From an uncultured beta proteobacterium (GTDB lineage Bacteria; Pseudomonadota; Gammaproteobacteria; Burkholderiales; SG8-41), in the NCBI GenBank assembly GCA_903885665.1, contig CAISJL010000077.1, forward strand, positions 1-58,130: a DNA stretch of 58,130 bases, given 5' to 3'. Below are positions 43,673 through 54,625 of this stretch, one piece after another. A program made the position numbers and the translations under genes. Under the pieces are notes generated by a model. The model saw only the letters and a program-made list of their open reading frames with translations, searched no databases and was not told the origin of the DNA. How positions within the stretch are numbered: the first letter of the stretch is position 1; each line of letters begins with the position of its first letter.

Positions 43673-46546
43673 TTAGTGCTCTTCACCTTCAGCCAATGAT
43701 CTTGGCTTGACGTTGACAGGGACACTACCACCTGACATTGTCAAGGCTTGGTTCACCAATTCTTTTTGCTGTTTATCATGTAAAGACTTATAACCAGCTG
43801 CAGGCGATGCCGAAGAGTCACGACCTGCATAGTAGAGTTTTTGATGTGGCAATAAGTGTTTCACCAAATAGTGCTGAATATGACGCCAAGCACCTTGATT
43901 ACGAGGCTCTTCTTGACACCAGACAATTTCTTTAGCCGATTTGTATCTGGCTATTTGCGCACGAAACTCGTCATGAGCGAACGGATATAATTGCGCTAAC
44001 CTAACCAAGGGTAGATTGGCTATGGCTCGGACTTTACGTTCGGCGCGCAAATCGTAATAAACCTTACCACTACACAAAATCACACGTTCAACTTTCTCTG
44101 GCTCAATTTCACGAGACTCCCAATCCTCATTCACCGGATTGAATTTACCGTTAGCAAACTCTTCCAGAGGAGATACAGACTCCTTGTGTCGCAACAAACT
44201 CTTTGGCGAGAAAATAATCAATGGTTTACGGTGCGGCCTGACAATCTGTCGACGCAGTAAATAGAACATCTGGACTGGTGTTGCAGGCACACAAACCTGC
44301 ATGTTGTAATCTGCGCACAACTGTAAAAATCGTTCTATTCTCGCTGATGAATGCTCTGGGCCTGCACCCTCATACCCATGCGGCAGCATCATCGTCAAAC
44401 CACTCATTCGACCCCACTTAACCTCACCTGACGCAATAAATTGGTCAATAACAACTTGAGCACCATTTACAAAATCACCGTATTGAGCCTCCCAAATCAC
44501 CAAATCTTTAGGACTAGTAGCGGCATAACCATATTCAAAACCTAGAACAGCAGCTTCAGACAGCACCGAATCAATTACAGTAAAATCACCCTGATCTGAT
44601 GCGAGATGCTGTAAAGGGATATAAGTACCTTGATCCCAATGCTCACGGGTTTGATCATGTAAAACAGCATGGCGATGGAAAAATGTTCCACGACCAGAGT
44701 CTTGACCAGACAAACGAATTGAGTAGCCTTCAGCAAGCAATGACGCATAAGCGAGTGTCTCAGCCATACCCCAATCGAGCGGCAGCTTGCCCTCAGCCAT
44801 CAGTCGCCGGTCTTCCATAATTTTTTCAACGCGAGGATGCAACTTAAAGTTCTTAGGGATCTCGCATACCTTACGCGCTAATTTTTGCAAATGCTCAAAT
44901 GGTAGGCGTGTGTCATCATTCTCATTCCACTTAGTACCTTTATACAAACTCCAATCAGACTCAAATGGTGGTTTGTAATTAGAGAGAATGGTTTTATTCG
45001 TATGATAACCATGATCCAAGGCATCACGGAAATCTGCAACCATCTTGTCTGCCTCTGCTGCACTCGTAACCCCCTCAGCGATCAGTCGCTCAGCGTAGAC
45101 CTTACGGGGCGTTGGATGTGTATGAATGCGACGATACATCAAAGGTTGCGTAACCATTGGTTCATCTTGCTCATTATGTCCAAGTCGACGATAACAAATC
45201 AAATCAATCACTACGTCGCGGTTAAATTTCATACGGTAATCGAGTGCGATTTCCGTTGCAAAGCACAAGGCCTCAGGGTCATCGCCATTGACATGAAAAA
45301 TAGGCACTTCAAGCATTTTTACAACATCAGAACAATACAATGATGATCTAGAGTCGCGACGATCAGAGGTGGTAAATCCAATTTGGTTATTGATAATGAT
45401 ATGCACTGTTCCACCCGTACCATAGCCACGAGTATCTGCATAATTCAGAACCTCTTGTATAACACCCTGACCAGCAAACGCAGCATCACCGTGAATCAGA
45501 ACCGGCACAACATGGGCGCCAATAACATCATTACGTCTATGCTGACGTGCACGGACCGACCCCTCAACCACAGGATTAACTATCTCAAGATGGGATGGGT
45601 TAAATGCAACGGTAACGTGCATCGGACCGCCACCTGTCATAATGTTCGACGAAAATCCATCATGGTATTTAACATCACCTGCAAGCACATCTGGATTCTG
45701 CTTACCCTCAAAGGAGGAAAACAAATCAGCAGGCATTTTTCCAAGTGTATTGACCAATACATTTAAGCGACCACGATGTGCCATACCAATGACCATCTCC
45801 TCTACACCAGCAGCGCCGGCTTTTTGCATCAGATGGTCTAACAATGGTATTAATCCATCGCCACCCTCTAATGAAAATCGAGTTTGGCCAACATATTTGG
45901 CATTTAAATATTTCTCTAGTGTTTCTGCAGATGTTAATCGATCTAGAATATGCTTCTTTGCTGCCGGATCGTAGCTCGGATAACCATGCGACAACTCTAA
46001 GCGTTCAGATATCCATTTCTTTTGCGGAATATCTGACATATACATATATTCAACACCAATTGTCCGGCAATATGTATTTCGAAGTATCTGTAATATTTCC
46101 TTGAGTGGCGCTTGTGTTGGCCCACGCAAAGTGCCGGTATTAAAAACCGTATCTAGGTCACGATCTGACAATCCGTAAAAAGCAGGATCAAGCTCATCAA
46201 TGACTGGTCGCTCCATTCTTTTTAAAGGGTCAATATCAGCTACGCGATTACCCTGAAAGCGATAAGCTGAAATCAATTGCATTACAGCAAATTGTTTCTT
46301 TTGAATTTCAGCGGACTGCTCGCTGACACCTAATCGACGATTACGAGACAGATCAATAAAATGCTGTTGAATTGCAGCATGGGGCACGTCTGCGGGGCCA
46401 TCGTCTAATTTTTGCAACTCATCAAAGTAACCACGCCAACGTGCTTCGACTGCAAGCGGATCTTCCAAATACTTCTCATAGAGCTCCTCAATGAATGGCG
46501 CGTTCGCACCAAATAACAATGAGGTTGCCCGTAGTTCCTTCATCAT
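43673..46546 (-). CDS. sucA: 2-oxoglutarate dehydrogenase E1 component
   Basis: 957-aa thiamine-diphosphate enzyme that decarboxylates 2-oxoglutarate and succinylates the E2 lipoyl arm. Landmarks are FGANAPFIEELYEKYLEDP at the N-terminus, GMAHRGRLNVL, HGDAAFAGQGVIQE with the ThDP/Mg region and NNQIGFTTS, then GQDSGRGTFFHRHAVLHDQ and MLPHGYEGAGPEHSSAR. The length is full. It lies 90 bp downstream of gltA and directly before sucB, likely in one transcript or set of coupled ones. Confidence 0.98.
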   Translation of the reverse strand: MMKELRATSLLFGANAPFIEELYEKYLEDPLAVEARWRGYFDELQKLDDGPADVPHAAIQQHFIDLSRNRRLGVSEQSAEIQKKQFAVMQLISAYRFQGNRVADIDPLKRMERPVIDELDPAFYGLSDRDLDTVFNTGTLRGPTQAPLKEILQILRNTYCRTIGVEYMYMSDIPQKKWISERLELSHGYPSYDPAAKKHILDRLTSAETLEKYLNAKYVGQTRFSLEGGDGLIPLLDHLMQKAGAAGVEEMVIGMAHRGRLNVLVNTLGKMPADLFSSFEGKQNPDVLAGDVKYHDGFSSNIMTGGGPMHVTVAFNPSHLEIVNPVVEGSVRARQHRRNDVIGAHVVPVLIHGDAAFAGQGVIQEVLNYADTRGYGTGGTVHIIINNQIGFTTSDRRDSRSSLYCSDVVKMLEVPIFHVNGDDPEALCFATEIALDYRMKFNRDVVIDLICYRRLGHNEQDEPMVTQPLMYRRIHTHPTPRKVYAERLIAEGVTSAAEADKMVADFRDALDHGYHTNKTILSNYKPPFESDWSLYKGTKWNENDDTRLPFEHLQKLARKVCEIPKNFKLHPRVEKIMEDRRLMAEGKLPLDWGMAETLAYASLLAEGYSIRLSGQDSGRGTFFHRHAVLHDQTREHWDQGTYIPLQHLASDQGDFTVIDSVLSEAAVLGFEYGYAATSPKDLVIWEAQYGDFVNGAQVVIDQFIASGEVKWGRMSGLTMMLPHGYEGAGPEHSSARIERFLQLCADYNMQVCVPATPVQMFYLLRRQIVRPHRKPLIIFSPKSLLRHKESVSPLEEFANGKFNPVNEDWESREIEPEKVERVILCSGKVYYDLRAERKVRAIANLPLVRLAQLYPFAHDEFRAQIARYKSAKEIVWCQEEPRNQGAWRHIQHYLVKHLLPHQKLYYAGRDSSASPAAGYKSLHDKQQKELVNQALTMSGGSVPVNVKPRSLAEGEEH

Positions 46547-46636
46547 TTCGATTTCCGGTAGTTAATAATCAAACTAATAATCAAAAAATGCACTAAAAGA
46601 GTTGTGACACTTCAAAGCGGTATCACAACTGCTCTA

Positions 46637-47935
46637 TCACTTACGCTTATCAACAGGCACAAAATCGCGATGCGTTGCGCCATTAAACAACTGTCGAGGA
46701 CGACCAATTTTCTGCTCACTGTCAGCGATCAATTCTTTCCACTGAGCGATCCAACCCACTGTCCTTGCTAATGCAAACAATGCAGTAAACATACTCACAG
46801 GTATGCCAAGTGCTTTGTAGACAATGCCAGAGTAGAAATCTACGTTTGGATATAGCTTGCGGGATATAAAGTATTCGTCTTCAAGTGCAATTTTCTCCAG
46901 TGCCATTGCCAGTTTAATCAACCTGTTATCTTTAACATCAAGCTCTTCAAGAACTTCGTGACAAGTTTTCTGAATAATCTTTGCACGAGGGTCATAGTTC
47001 TTGTATACCCGGTGACCAAAGCCCATTAACATCGCATGACCATCTTTTTCTTTAACGCGCTTAATGAATGCAGGTATGTTCTTAACATCACCAATCTCAT
47101 CTAGCATCTTCAAAACCGCCTCATTTGCACCCCCATGCGCTGGACCCCACAAACTCGCAATCCCTGCGGAAATACAAGCAAAAGGATTTGCACCTGTTGA
47201 ACCAGCCAGCCGAACTGTTGATGTTGAAGCATTTTGCTCATGATCTGCATGCAGAATCAAAATCCTCTCCATCGCACGGGTGATAATCGGATTTTGTTTA
47301 TATTCTTCACATGGAGTACCAAACATCATGTATAAGAAATTCTCAACATAGGAGAGAGAATTTTTGGGATACATAAACGGTTGGCCAGAGTTGTATTTAA
47401 ATGCCATTGCAGTAATGGTCGGCAATTTTGCAATCAGTCTAAAGGCTGCAATTTCACGACTACGCTCATCATGAATGTCTATCGAGTCGTGATAGAAAGC
47501 TGATAAGGCTCCAACAACACCACATAAAACGGCCATAGGATGCGCGTCGCGTCTAAAACCACGGAAGAAATTATTCATCTGATCGTGGACCATCGTGTGT
47601 TGAGAAACGATAGTATTAAATTCTGTTGATTGCTTTTTATTTGGCAACTCACCATTGAGAATTAAATATGCCACCTCAAGAAAACTACAATTCTCGGCCA
47701 ATTGCTCGATAGGATAGCCACGATATAACAAGATACCTTCATCGCCATCAATATAGGTTATGCTCGACCGGCAGCTTGCTGTAGACATAAAACCCGGATC
47801 AAAAGTAAATTTCCCAGTTTTTGCATATAAGCTACGCACATCAATAACATCAGGACCTACAGTGCCGCCAAAAATAGGAAAGTCAACCGAGGGGGATCCA
47901 TCGCTGAATGATAGAGTTGCGAGTTTTTCCTTCAT
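46637..47935 (-). CDS. gltA: type II citrate synthase
   Basis: 432-aa hexameric-type citrate synthase condensing oxaloacetate and acetyl-CoA. Catalytic motifs are [18 protein letters not shown] (first His), [14 protein letters not shown] (second His) and [14 protein letters not shown] (Asp). The N-terminal beta-rich [17 protein letters not shown] is typical of Gram-negative type II enzymes, which are NADH-inhibited. GGAG lies six bases upstream of ATG 47935. It is separate from the second synthase gene at 53403, which is the methylcitrate type. Confidence 0.98.
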   Translation of the reverse strand: MKEKLATLSFSDGSPSVDFPIFGGTVGPDVIDVRSLYAKTGKFTFDPGFMSTASCRSSITYIDGDEGILLYRGYPIEQLAENCSFLEVAYLILNGELPNKKQSTEFNTIVSQHTMVHDQMNNFFRGFRRDAHPMAVLCGVVGALSAFYHDSIDIHDERSREIAAFRLIAKLPTITAMAFKYNSGQPFMYPKNSLSYVENFLYMMFGTPCEEYKQNPIITRAMERILILHADHEQNASTSTVRLAGSTGANPFACISAGIASLWGPAHGGANEAVLKMLDEIGDVKNIPAFIKRVKEKDGHAMLMGFGHRVYKNYDPRAKIIQKTCHEVLEELDVKDNRLIKLAMALEKIALEDEYFISRKLYPNVDFYSGIVYKALGIPVSMFTALFALARTVGWIAQWKELIADSEQKIGRPRQLFNGATHRDFVPVDKRK

Positions 47936-48069
47936 AAAATCTCCATATATTAAATGTTATTAATAAAAACTGTACCGTCGCAACCTCAGAAATGTGATCC
48001 TATCTGATCGCACGAACACATCTTTACATAAACTTACGATGCCATCTTAAAACTTAAATTTAAAAAACA

Positions 48070-48300
48070 TTACCCTTGTCGCAGCACAGACAACAATTTC
48101 TCATAGCGTGCAGGTGGTTCTTCCTGCTCCATAATCCACGCTAAAATCTCAGTGTCTGCCTCAGCCAATAGCTCATTGAATAACTGCAGTTGCTCGGGGT
48201 TCAACCCAGGCAACTCGTTCTCCAGAAATCGGGCAAGTAGCAAATCTAATTCTAGAAGTCCTCTTCGACACTGCCAACGTATACGGTCTAGGTCGGCCAT
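48070..48300 (-). CDS. sdhE: SdhE, FAD assembly factor of succinate dehydrogenase
   Basis: 76-aa small protein (YgfY/SdhE/Sdh5 family) that promotes covalent flavinylation of SdhA. The signature RIRWQCRRGLLELDLLLARFLE (R-RGxxELD) is intact. It lies directly between sdhB and gltA, the usual place. Confidence 0.95.
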   Translation of the reverse strand: MADLDRIRWQCRRGLLELDLLLARFLENELPGLNPEQLQLFNELLAEADTEILAWIMEQEEPPARYEKLLSVLRQG

Positions 48301-48315
48301 ATCATCGAAACACGA

Positions 48316-49011
48316 TCATAAAACGCGCTTGAGCATCAAACCCTTAATCTTACCTATTGCCTTAGTAGGATTAAGATTTTTAGGACACACATCAACGCAA
48401 TTCATAATGGAATGACATCTAAACAAACGATACGGATCTTCTAAATTATCCAAGCGGTCATTGGTTGCATGATCCCTGGTATCAGCGATAAAGCGATAGG
48501 CTTGCAGTAATCCTGCAGGGCCTACAAACTTATCTGGGTTCCACCAAAAAGATGGACAAGCCGTAGAACAGCAAGCACACAAGATACACTCATAGAGGCC
48601 ATTAAGCTCTTCGCGATCCTCCGGCGATTGCAAACGCTCTCCATCCGGCCTGGGCGTATCATTAATCACATAAGGCGTGACTGAATGGTATTGCTTGAAG
48701 AACTGCGACATATCAACGATCAAATCACGAATGACGGGCATACCTGGCAATGGCCGGATAACTACCGGTTCTTGCACATCTGCGAGCGGCGTAATGCAAG
48801 CCAGTCCATTCTTGCCATTGATGTTCATCGCATCCGAACCGCAAACACCTTCGCGGCACGAACGTCGAAATGAGAACGTGTCATCAACAGTCTTAATCCG
48901 CATCAGTGCATCTAGCAACATTCGGTCGGTAGGTTCCAACGCAATATCGTATTCCTGCATGTGGGGCGCGGAGTCTTGATCCGGGTTAAATCGGTATATT
49001 TGAAATCGCAT
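48316..49011 (-). CDS. sdhB: succinate dehydrogenase iron-sulfur subunit
   Basis: 231-aa subunit carrying [2Fe-2S], [4Fe-4S] and [3Fe-4S] centres. [2Fe-2S] ligands are C52, C57, D60 and C72 in SCREGVCGSDAMNINGKNGLAC, with the Asp ligand as in E. coli. CILCACCSTACP gives the [4Fe-4S] set and CHSIMNCVDVCPKNLNP the [3Fe-4S] set. It lies about 150 bp after sdhA and 15 bp before sdhE. Confidence 0.98.
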   Translation of the reverse strand: MRFQIYRFNPDQDSAPHMQEYDIALEPTDRMLLDALMRIKTVDDTFSFRRSCREGVCGSDAMNINGKNGLACITPLADVQEPVVIRPLPGMPVIRDLIVDMSQFFKQYHSVTPYVINDTPRPDGERLQSPEDREELNGLYECILCACCSTACPSFWWNPDKFVGPAGLLQAYRFIADTRDHATNDRLDNLEDPYRLFRCHSIMNCVDVCPKNLNPTKAIGKIKGLMLKRVL

Positions 49012-49158
49012 CTTGTCCTGATTCCGAAAGTATTAAATTCAATTAATCACAAAATACATATAACCGCTGTTGAATAGCTATAGGAATGCTAAAACGTTTA
49101 CATGTACAACTCTAAACCAACATCAATCATAAAATTATTTAAAACAAGTCTAAACCAA

Positions 49159-50925
49159 TTAATAAACGCGAGCCTTTGGTTCAAATGACTCTACAGTCAT
49201 CGGCTTTAACTTCACAGGTTTATATTCCAATTTATCACCCTCTTTAAACCACAGGGTATGCTTCATCCATGCTGCGTCATCACGGCTTGGATAATCGCTA
49301 CGATCATGAGCACCTCTAGATTCATGTCGAGCGTCTGCCGAAATCATGGTTGACACAGCAGTCTCTACCAAGTTGTCTAACTCTAGCGCTTCAACTCTTG
49401 CAGTATTAAAAACTTTACTCTTGTCTGCAATAAAAGAGTTAGCAGCCCTGTCAGCAACTTCTCGAATTTTACGAACCCCCTCTGTCAAGCTATCAGGGAA
49501 GCGGAACACACCACAATGTAATTGCATCGTGCGACGCAACTCAGCACCTACCTCCGCTACACTCTCACCACTTTTAGCACCATCCAAACGAGCTAAACGT
49601 GCTCTAGTGTAATCGCCTGCGTCTGCAGGTAACGGTTTCTGAGTTAAGGTATCACTTGCCAAATCATGGACAACCTGATCACCAGAGGACTTACCGAATA
49701 CCAATAAATCCAATAACGAATTAGTACCCAAACGGTTAGCACCATGCACCGAAACACATGCACACTCACCAGCAGCATACAGCCCACGTATCACTTGCTC
49801 ACCGCCTTTGCCATCTGGAACTATAACCTGACCACCAATATTGGTTGGAATACCGCCCATCATATAATGACAAGTAGGCACTACTGGTATAGGGTCTTTT
49901 ACAGGATCAACATTGGCGAATTTTTTAGCGATCTCGCGAATACCTGGTAAGCGCTTATCAATCACATCAGCGCCTAAATGATCCAACTTCAGCAAGATAT
50001 GGTCAGCATCTTTTCCGCAACCACGACCTTCTTTAATTTCAGTAGCCATTGCTCTTGCAACAACATCACGACCAGCTAAATCTTTTACTGTTGGCGCATA
50101 ACGCTCCATGAAGCGCTCGCCATTTTTATTGAGCAAGAAACCACCTTCGCCTCGCACACCCTCAGTAATCAAAACGCCAGCACCGGCAACACCAGTAGGA
50201 TGGAACTGCCAGAACTCCATGTCTTGCAAGGGGATACCAGCACGAGCCACCATTCCTAAGCCATCACCTGTATTGATAAAAGCGTTAGTACTAGCTGCAT
50301 AAATTCGACCTGCACCACCAGTCGCTAATAATGTTGCTTTTGCTTGGAAAATCATCACCTCGCCAGTTTCCATTTCCAGGGCAACAACACCAACAACATC
50401 GCCGTCAGCATCGCGTATTAAATCAAGAGCCATCCATTCTACAAAAAACTGCGTATTAGCCCTTACGTTACGCTGGTATAAGGTATGTAACATTGCATGG
50501 CCAGTACGGTCAGCAGCAGCGCATGCGCGCTTGACTGGACGCTCGCCATAGTTACTGGTATGCCCACCAAAAGGACGCTGATAAATTTTCCCATTATCTA
50601 GGCGATCAAAAGGCATGCCAAAATGTTCTAGCTCAATAACAACTTCATTAGCCTTACGACACATATACTCAATTGCATCTTGGTCACCAAGATAGTCGGA
50701 GCCTTTAACTGTGTCGTACATATGCCAATGCCAATTATCTGGCTCGTCATTGCCCAATGATGCTGATACACCACCTTGAGCTGCCACGGTATGCGACCGA
50801 GTGGGAAATACTTTAGAAAGGACAGCAACACGAAGATTAGACTCCGCCAACTGAAGCGCTGCACGTAAACCAGAACCACCTGCACCCACAACTACTGCAT
50901 CAAACTGTCGAATTGTCATTGCCAT
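49159..50925 (-). CDS. sdhA: succinate dehydrogenase flavoprotein subunit
   Basis: 588-aa catalytic subunit oxidising succinate to fumarate. FAD motif VVVGAGGSGLRAALQLAES is followed by His45 in SHTVAAQGG, the covalent FAD attachment site. The substrate site includes the QFHPTG segment and the catalytic Arg of HESRGAHDRSDYP. ATG 50925 starts just after the sdhD stop (TAAGCGATG). Confidence 0.98.
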   Translation of the reverse strand: MAMTIRQFDAVVVGAGGSGLRAALQLAESNLRVAVLSKVFPTRSHTVAAQGGVSASLGNDEPDNWHWHMYDTVKGSDYLGDQDAIEYMCRKANEVVIELEHFGMPFDRLDNGKIYQRPFGGHTSNYGERPVKRACAAADRTGHAMLHTLYQRNVRANTQFFVEWMALDLIRDADGDVVGVVALEMETGEVMIFQAKATLLATGGAGRIYAASTNAFINTGDGLGMVARAGIPLQDMEFWQFHPTGVAGAGVLITEGVRGEGGFLLNKNGERFMERYAPTVKDLAGRDVVARAMATEIKEGRGCGKDADHILLKLDHLGADVIDKRLPGIREIAKKFANVDPVKDPIPVVPTCHYMMGGIPTNIGGQVIVPDGKGGEQVIRGLYAAGECACVSVHGANRLGTNSLLDLLVFGKSSGDQVVHDLASDTLTQKPLPADAGDYTRARLARLDGAKSGESVAEVGAELRRTMQLHCGVFRFPDSLTEGVRKIREVADRAANSFIADKSKVFNTARVEALELDNLVETAVSTMISADARHESRGAHDRSDYPSRDDAAWMKHTLWFKEGDKLEYKPVKLKPMTVESFEPKARVY

Positions 50926-50928
50926 CGC

Positions 50929-51276
50929 TTATCTACCCCAGAGTATCTGCACAGCCCATGCAAAATAACTGCACAAGGCCAGGATAACTACAACATATAA
51001 CACCAAGCGCAAACTAGCGACTTTGATGTAGTCCATAAAAATATTACGTACACCGATCCACGCATGAAATGCCAGCGCCAATACAAATAAAAAGCTCGAG
51101 TAGCGCATTACTGATGACTGCCACAAAGCCTTCCAATTCATATAATCAAATGTAGGCATTGCGTATAGCGCAGATAGCAAAATCAATGTATAAAAAACCA
51201 TAATTACTGCAGTAATACGCTGCAATAGCCAATCACGCAAACCATAATGCGCTCCAACCACTTCACGGTTTACCAT
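50929..51276 (-). CDS. sdhD: succinate dehydrogenase membrane anchor subunit
   Basis: 115-aa protein with three transmembrane helices, anchoring SdhAB and helping bind haem b and ubiquinone. GAHYGLRDWLLQRITAVIMVFYTL at the N-terminus and HAWIGVRNIFMDYIK are typical; the His of FHAWIG is a haem-region residue. An unusually strong AGGAGGAAGG lies just before the ATG, which overlaps the sdhC end by seven bases. Confidence 0.95.
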   Translation of the reverse strand: MVNREVVGAHYGLRDWLLQRITAVIMVFYTLILLSALYAMPTFDYMNWKALWQSSVMRYSSFLFVLALAFHAWIGVRNIFMDYIKVASLRLVLYVVVILALCSYFAWAVQILWGR

Positions 51277-51656
51277 AACCTTCCTCCTACAATCAATGTC
51301 AGCACTATCGCCAAGACAAACACAAGGTAACTTGAGACTCTGGAGCCAACCAACTCAGCACCAATGTGAAGATCAAGCAATACATGACGAACACCTGCGA
51401 ACAAATGATGTAAATAGCCCCATAACAAGCCTATTAAAACGAACTTAACAATAGGTTGTGATACATAACTGCGAAACTCAGCAAAAGATGCAGGGGAGTC
51501 TAAACTCCATTGAAATAAACAAAGCAACAATGGCAACAACAAAAACAATATTGCCCCACTGATACGATGCAAAATTGAAACGATACCAGGCATTGGCAGA
51601 CGAATCTGCAATAAATTTAAATGCTTAGGTCTTGATTTAGGAACTATCGATGACAC
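51270..51656 (-). CDS. sdhC: succinate dehydrogenase cytochrome b556 subunit
   Basis: 128-aa three-helix membrane protein. RPKHLNLLQIRLPMPGIVSILHRISGAILFL is the canonical start (SxxHRxSG ubiquinone/haem motif), and HHLFAGVRHVLLDLHIG holds the haem-ligand His. It begins at GTG 51656 with AAGGAG five bases upstream; no ATG fits. First gene of sdhCDAB. Confidence 0.96.
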   Translation of the reverse strand: MSSIVPKSRPKHLNLLQIRLPMPGIVSILHRISGAILFLLLPLLLCLFQWSLDSPASFAEFRSYVSQPIVKFVLIGLLWGYLHHLFAGVRHVLLDLHIGAELVGSRVSSYLVFVLAIVLTLIVGGRLW

Positions 51657-52328
51657 ACGCTCTCCTTAACTAACTAGGTCAGAAAAAAGCGAACTTAACA
51701 ACTGATTCGCAATTATTAAATAACACGACCTGCACTTACTCTAGACAAAAAAACTTTAAAACTGAAAACAATGTCAAACCCGATCCCAATCAATGCATAT
51801 GATCAGTAATCCTAATCCAGTTCAAAACTAGACAATTATGCTCATGAGTCGTTGAACAGGAGCATACTTACCGAAATCCGTAACGCCACATTTGTGTTGC
51901 ACCATCTACTATTATTGAAATATTAACAGTTTTCTGACACCGGATAAATGTATAAGCACAACAAACGCCAGAAAAAAGCAGTTCTTAAAAATTATTATTG
52001 ACGTTTACGTAAAGCATATTAGATTTCTCGCAGCAGCGAAAGTAACCAGCTGACTTCCTTAGCGCCGCTGATTGTTCATATGAACTCCGCATTAATATTA
52101 GGTCCACATCACCACAGTTACAGGGCGAGCTCTGACGCTAATGAACAGAAAATCTGACTAAATGCTGAATAATCCAAATATCGGCATAGGCTTTAGTTGA
52201 CCATAAATCACTGCCTTAGCTATCATCCATATCAGTCAATGGTGCAACTTAAATAGTTACCTCCACATTCCAAGGTCAACGGCACCCCATTAAGATTCAG
52301 AAATCATTTTATAATCAGGAGCTTACAA
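51657..52328. other. 672-bp regulatory gap between divergent sdhC and mdh
   Basis: Largest gene-free stretch of the window, between sdhC (minus) and mdh (plus). No frame on either strand looks coding. It contains a perfect 12-bp palindrome GTTCATATGAAC (52074-52085) and a perfect 10-bp palindrome TTTACGTAAA (about 52002-52011), both candidate operator half-site arrangements for a dimeric regulator. In many Burkholderiales a GntR-type regulator gene lies between mdh and sdhC; here there is none. Confidence 0.55.
52197..52226 (+). promoter_or_regulatory. probable sigma-70 promoter of mdh
   Basis: TTGACC (52197-52202), 18-bp spacer, TATCAT (52221-52226): one mismatch from consensus in each hexamer. 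The predicted start near 52233 would give a leader of about 95 nt before ATG 52329. Confidence 0.6.
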
Positions 52329-53318
52329 ATGAAAAAACCGATGCGCGTTGCTGTGACTGGTGCTGCAGGCCAAATAGGCTATAGCCTACTTTTTCGAATT
52401 GCCAGCGGCGAAATGCTCGGAAAAGACCAGCCGGTGATACTGCAATTACTTGAAATTCCAGATGAGCGCGCGCAAAAAGCACTCAAGGGTGTAATGATGG
52501 AGTTAGATGACTGCGCATTCCCGCTGCTGCACGGTATGGTGGCCGCTTCAGATCCAATGGTTGCATTTGCTGATGCTGATGTAGCATTACTAGTCGGCGC
52601 TCGGCCTCGCGGCCCGGGTATGGAGCGTAAAGACTTGTTAGAGGCGAATGGTAAAATTTTCGCACCTCAAGGCAAAGCCCTATCTGAAGTTGCTAAGCGT
52701 AGTGTGAAAGTTCTCGTAGTGGGCAATCCAGCCAATACGAACTGCTTAATTGCAATGCATAACGCCCCAAAACTTAAAGCAGCAAACTTCTCGGCAATGA
52801 TGCGCCTTGATCACAATCGCGCACTCACACAAGTGGCACAAAAAATTGGTAAGCCAATCACAGAGATTAAGAAACTCGCAGTATGGGGTAATCACTCGGC
52901 GACACAGTATCCAGATGTATTCCACGCCACTGCAGGCGGCAAAAAAATATGGCCATTAATTAATGACCAAGCTTGGCTAGAAAGTGATTTCATACCCACA
53001 ATCCAGAAACGTGGTGCTGCGATTATTGATGCGCGCGGGCTATCATCAGCTGCAAGTGCTGCCAATGCTGCCATTGATCACATTCGCGACTGGGTTAAGG
53101 GCACCAAACCAGGCCAGTGGGTAAGTATGGGCATCCCATCCGATGGCAGCTACGGCATCCCTAAAGGAATCATCTACGGATTTCCAGTCACCTGCAAAGA
53201 TGGAAAAATTAAAATTGTACAAGGATTAAAGCAAAGCGAATTCAGCAAAGCCCGTATGCAGTCCACCCTACAAGAGCTACAAGAAGAGCGCGATGCTATT
53301 CAAAGTCTTCTGAAATAA
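52329..53318 (+). CDS. mdh: malate dehydrogenase
   Basis: 329-aa NAD-dependent malate dehydrogenase of the cytosolic-like type found in Betaproteobacteria. [23 protein letters not shown] binds [18 protein letters not shown] has the substrate Arg and MRLDHNRA the catalytic Asp/Arg. The catalytic His is in [17 protein letters not shown] precedes the ATG. It is divergent from sdhC, and a terminator follows it. Confidence 0.98.
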   Translation: MKKPMRVAVTGAAGQIGYSLLFRIASGEMLGKDQPVILQLLEIPDERAQKALKGVMMELDDCAFPLLHGMVAASDPMVAFADADVALLVGARPRGPGMERKDLLEANGKIFAPQGKALSEVAKRSVKVLVVGNPANTNCLIAMHNAPKLKAANFSAMMRLDHNRALTQVAQKIGKPITEIKKLAVWGNHSATQYPDVFHATAGGKKIWPLINDQAWLESDFIPTIQKRGAAIIDARGLSSAASAANAAIDHIRDWVKGTKPGQWVSMGIPSDGSYGIPKGIIYGFPVTCKDGKIKIVQGLKQSEFSKARMQSTLQELQEERDAIQSLLK

Positions 53319-53341
53319 GATTTAAATCTTTGCCTACAAAA

Positions 53342-53377
53342 AAGCGGATCCTGCACCTGCAGCTTCCGCTTTTTTTT
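53342..53377 (+). terminator. rho-independent terminator after mdh
   Basis: AGCGGA (53343-53348) pairs with TCCGCT (53365-53370), and inside it CTGC (53351-53354) pairs with GCAG (53359-53362); eight T follow. It lies between mdh and the methylcitrate synthase gene, so prpC may depend on read-through or on its own promoter. Confidence 0.9.
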
Positions 53378-53402
53378 ATTCAACAACAAGGAGCCACTTT
53401 AC

Positions 53403-54560
53403 ATGAGCCAACCTACTGAAAAACCAAGCGCTAACACCAAAAAAGGGGTAGCCCTATCAGGTATTGCGGCAGGAACAACTGAGCTATGTACCGTTGGCCG
53501 AAGTGGTAATGACCTGCAATATCGAGGTTACGATATACTCGATATCGCAGAGACCTGTGAATTCGAAGAAATTGCTCACCTACTAGTACACAAAAAACTA
53601 CCTAATACTGCAGAACTCAAAGCCTATAAAACCAAATTAAAATCAATGCGGGGCTTGCCAGCTAGTTTAAAAAATATTTTGGAGCAACTGCCACCAGCCA
53701 CGCATCCCATGGATGTGATGCGTACTGGTTGCTCAGCGCTTGGGGCCATGCTGCCTGAAAAAGAAAATCACAATGAGGCTGGCGCACGTGATATTGCAGA
53801 CCGACTGATGGCATGCTTTAGCTCAATTCTGCTGTATTGGTTTCACTTTAGTCAAAATGGACGACGTATTAATCTAGAAACAGATGATGATTCAATTGGC
53901 GCGCACTTCTTGCACCTGCTCCACGGCAAGCCAGCCTCACCAGATTGGATTCGGGCAATGCATACTTCACTGATTCTTTATGCAGAGCATGAGTTTAACG
54001 CTTCCACCTTTGCAGCACGAGTAGTTGCAGGGACAGGTGCCGATATGTTCTCAGCAATTACGGGGGGCATTGGCGCGTTACGCGGCCCCAAACATGGCGG
54101 TGCGAATGAAGTAGGCTTTGAAGTCATGAATCGCTATACCAGCCCAGATGATGCTGAAAAAGATATCTTCGAAAGAATCGCAAAAAAAGAAGTCATTATT
54201 GGTTTTGGTCATGCTGTATATACCGTCTCCGACCCGCGCAACAAGGTCATCAAAAAAGTGGCTCATCAACTCTCATTAGATAGCGATGATCTAAGCATGT
54301 ACAATATTGCAGAGCGCATTGAAACCGTCCTGATGCGCGAAAAAAAAATGTTTGCCAATCTTGACTGGTATTCAGCAGTTTCTTACTACAAAATGGGTGT
54401 CCCTACAGGTATGTTTACGCCCCTTTTCATCGTCTCTAGAACTAGCGGTTGGGCAGCCCACGTAATAGAACAACGCACAGATAATAAGCTAATAAGACCT
54501 ACTGCTGTTTATCGTGGCCCTGAAGGACGCGCTTTTATTGCGTTAAAAGATCGTCCCTAA
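53403..54560 (+). CDS. prpC: 2-methylcitrate synthase
   Basis: 385-aa citrate-synthase-fold enzyme that condenses propionyl-CoA with oxaloacetate. [26 protein letters not shown] is typical of PrpC. Catalytic residues are in [13 protein letters not shown] (His), [14 protein letters not shown] (His) and [11 protein letters not shown] (Asp). It is shorter than gltA and lacks the NADH-binding N-terminal domain, as expected for the methylcitrate type. It is followed by prpD after about 65 bp; prpB and acnD/prpF are not here. Confidence 0.95.
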   Translation: MSQPTEKPSANTKKGVALSGIAAGTTELCTVGRSGNDLQYRGYDILDIAETCEFEEIAHLLVHKKLPNTAELKAYKTKLKSMRGLPASLKNILEQLPPATHPMDVMRTGCSALGAMLPEKENHNEAGARDIADRLMACFSSILLYWFHFSQNGRRINLETDDDSIGAHFLHLLHGKPASPDWIRAMHTSLILYAEHEFNASTFAARVVAGTGADMFSAITGGIGALRGPKHGGANEVGFEVMNRYTSPDDAEKDIFERIAKKEVIIGFGHAVYTVSDPRNKVIKKVAHQLSLDSDDLSMYNIAERIETVLMREKKMFANLDWYSAVSYYKMGVPTGMFTPLFIVSRTSGWAAHVIEQRTDNKLIRPTAVYRGPEGRAFIALKDRP

Positions 54561-54625
54561 GTCAGAGCATCCTTCGACATTTTCAGTTCTAAATACCCAT
54601 TCATTTTCATTAACAAGGTACGACC

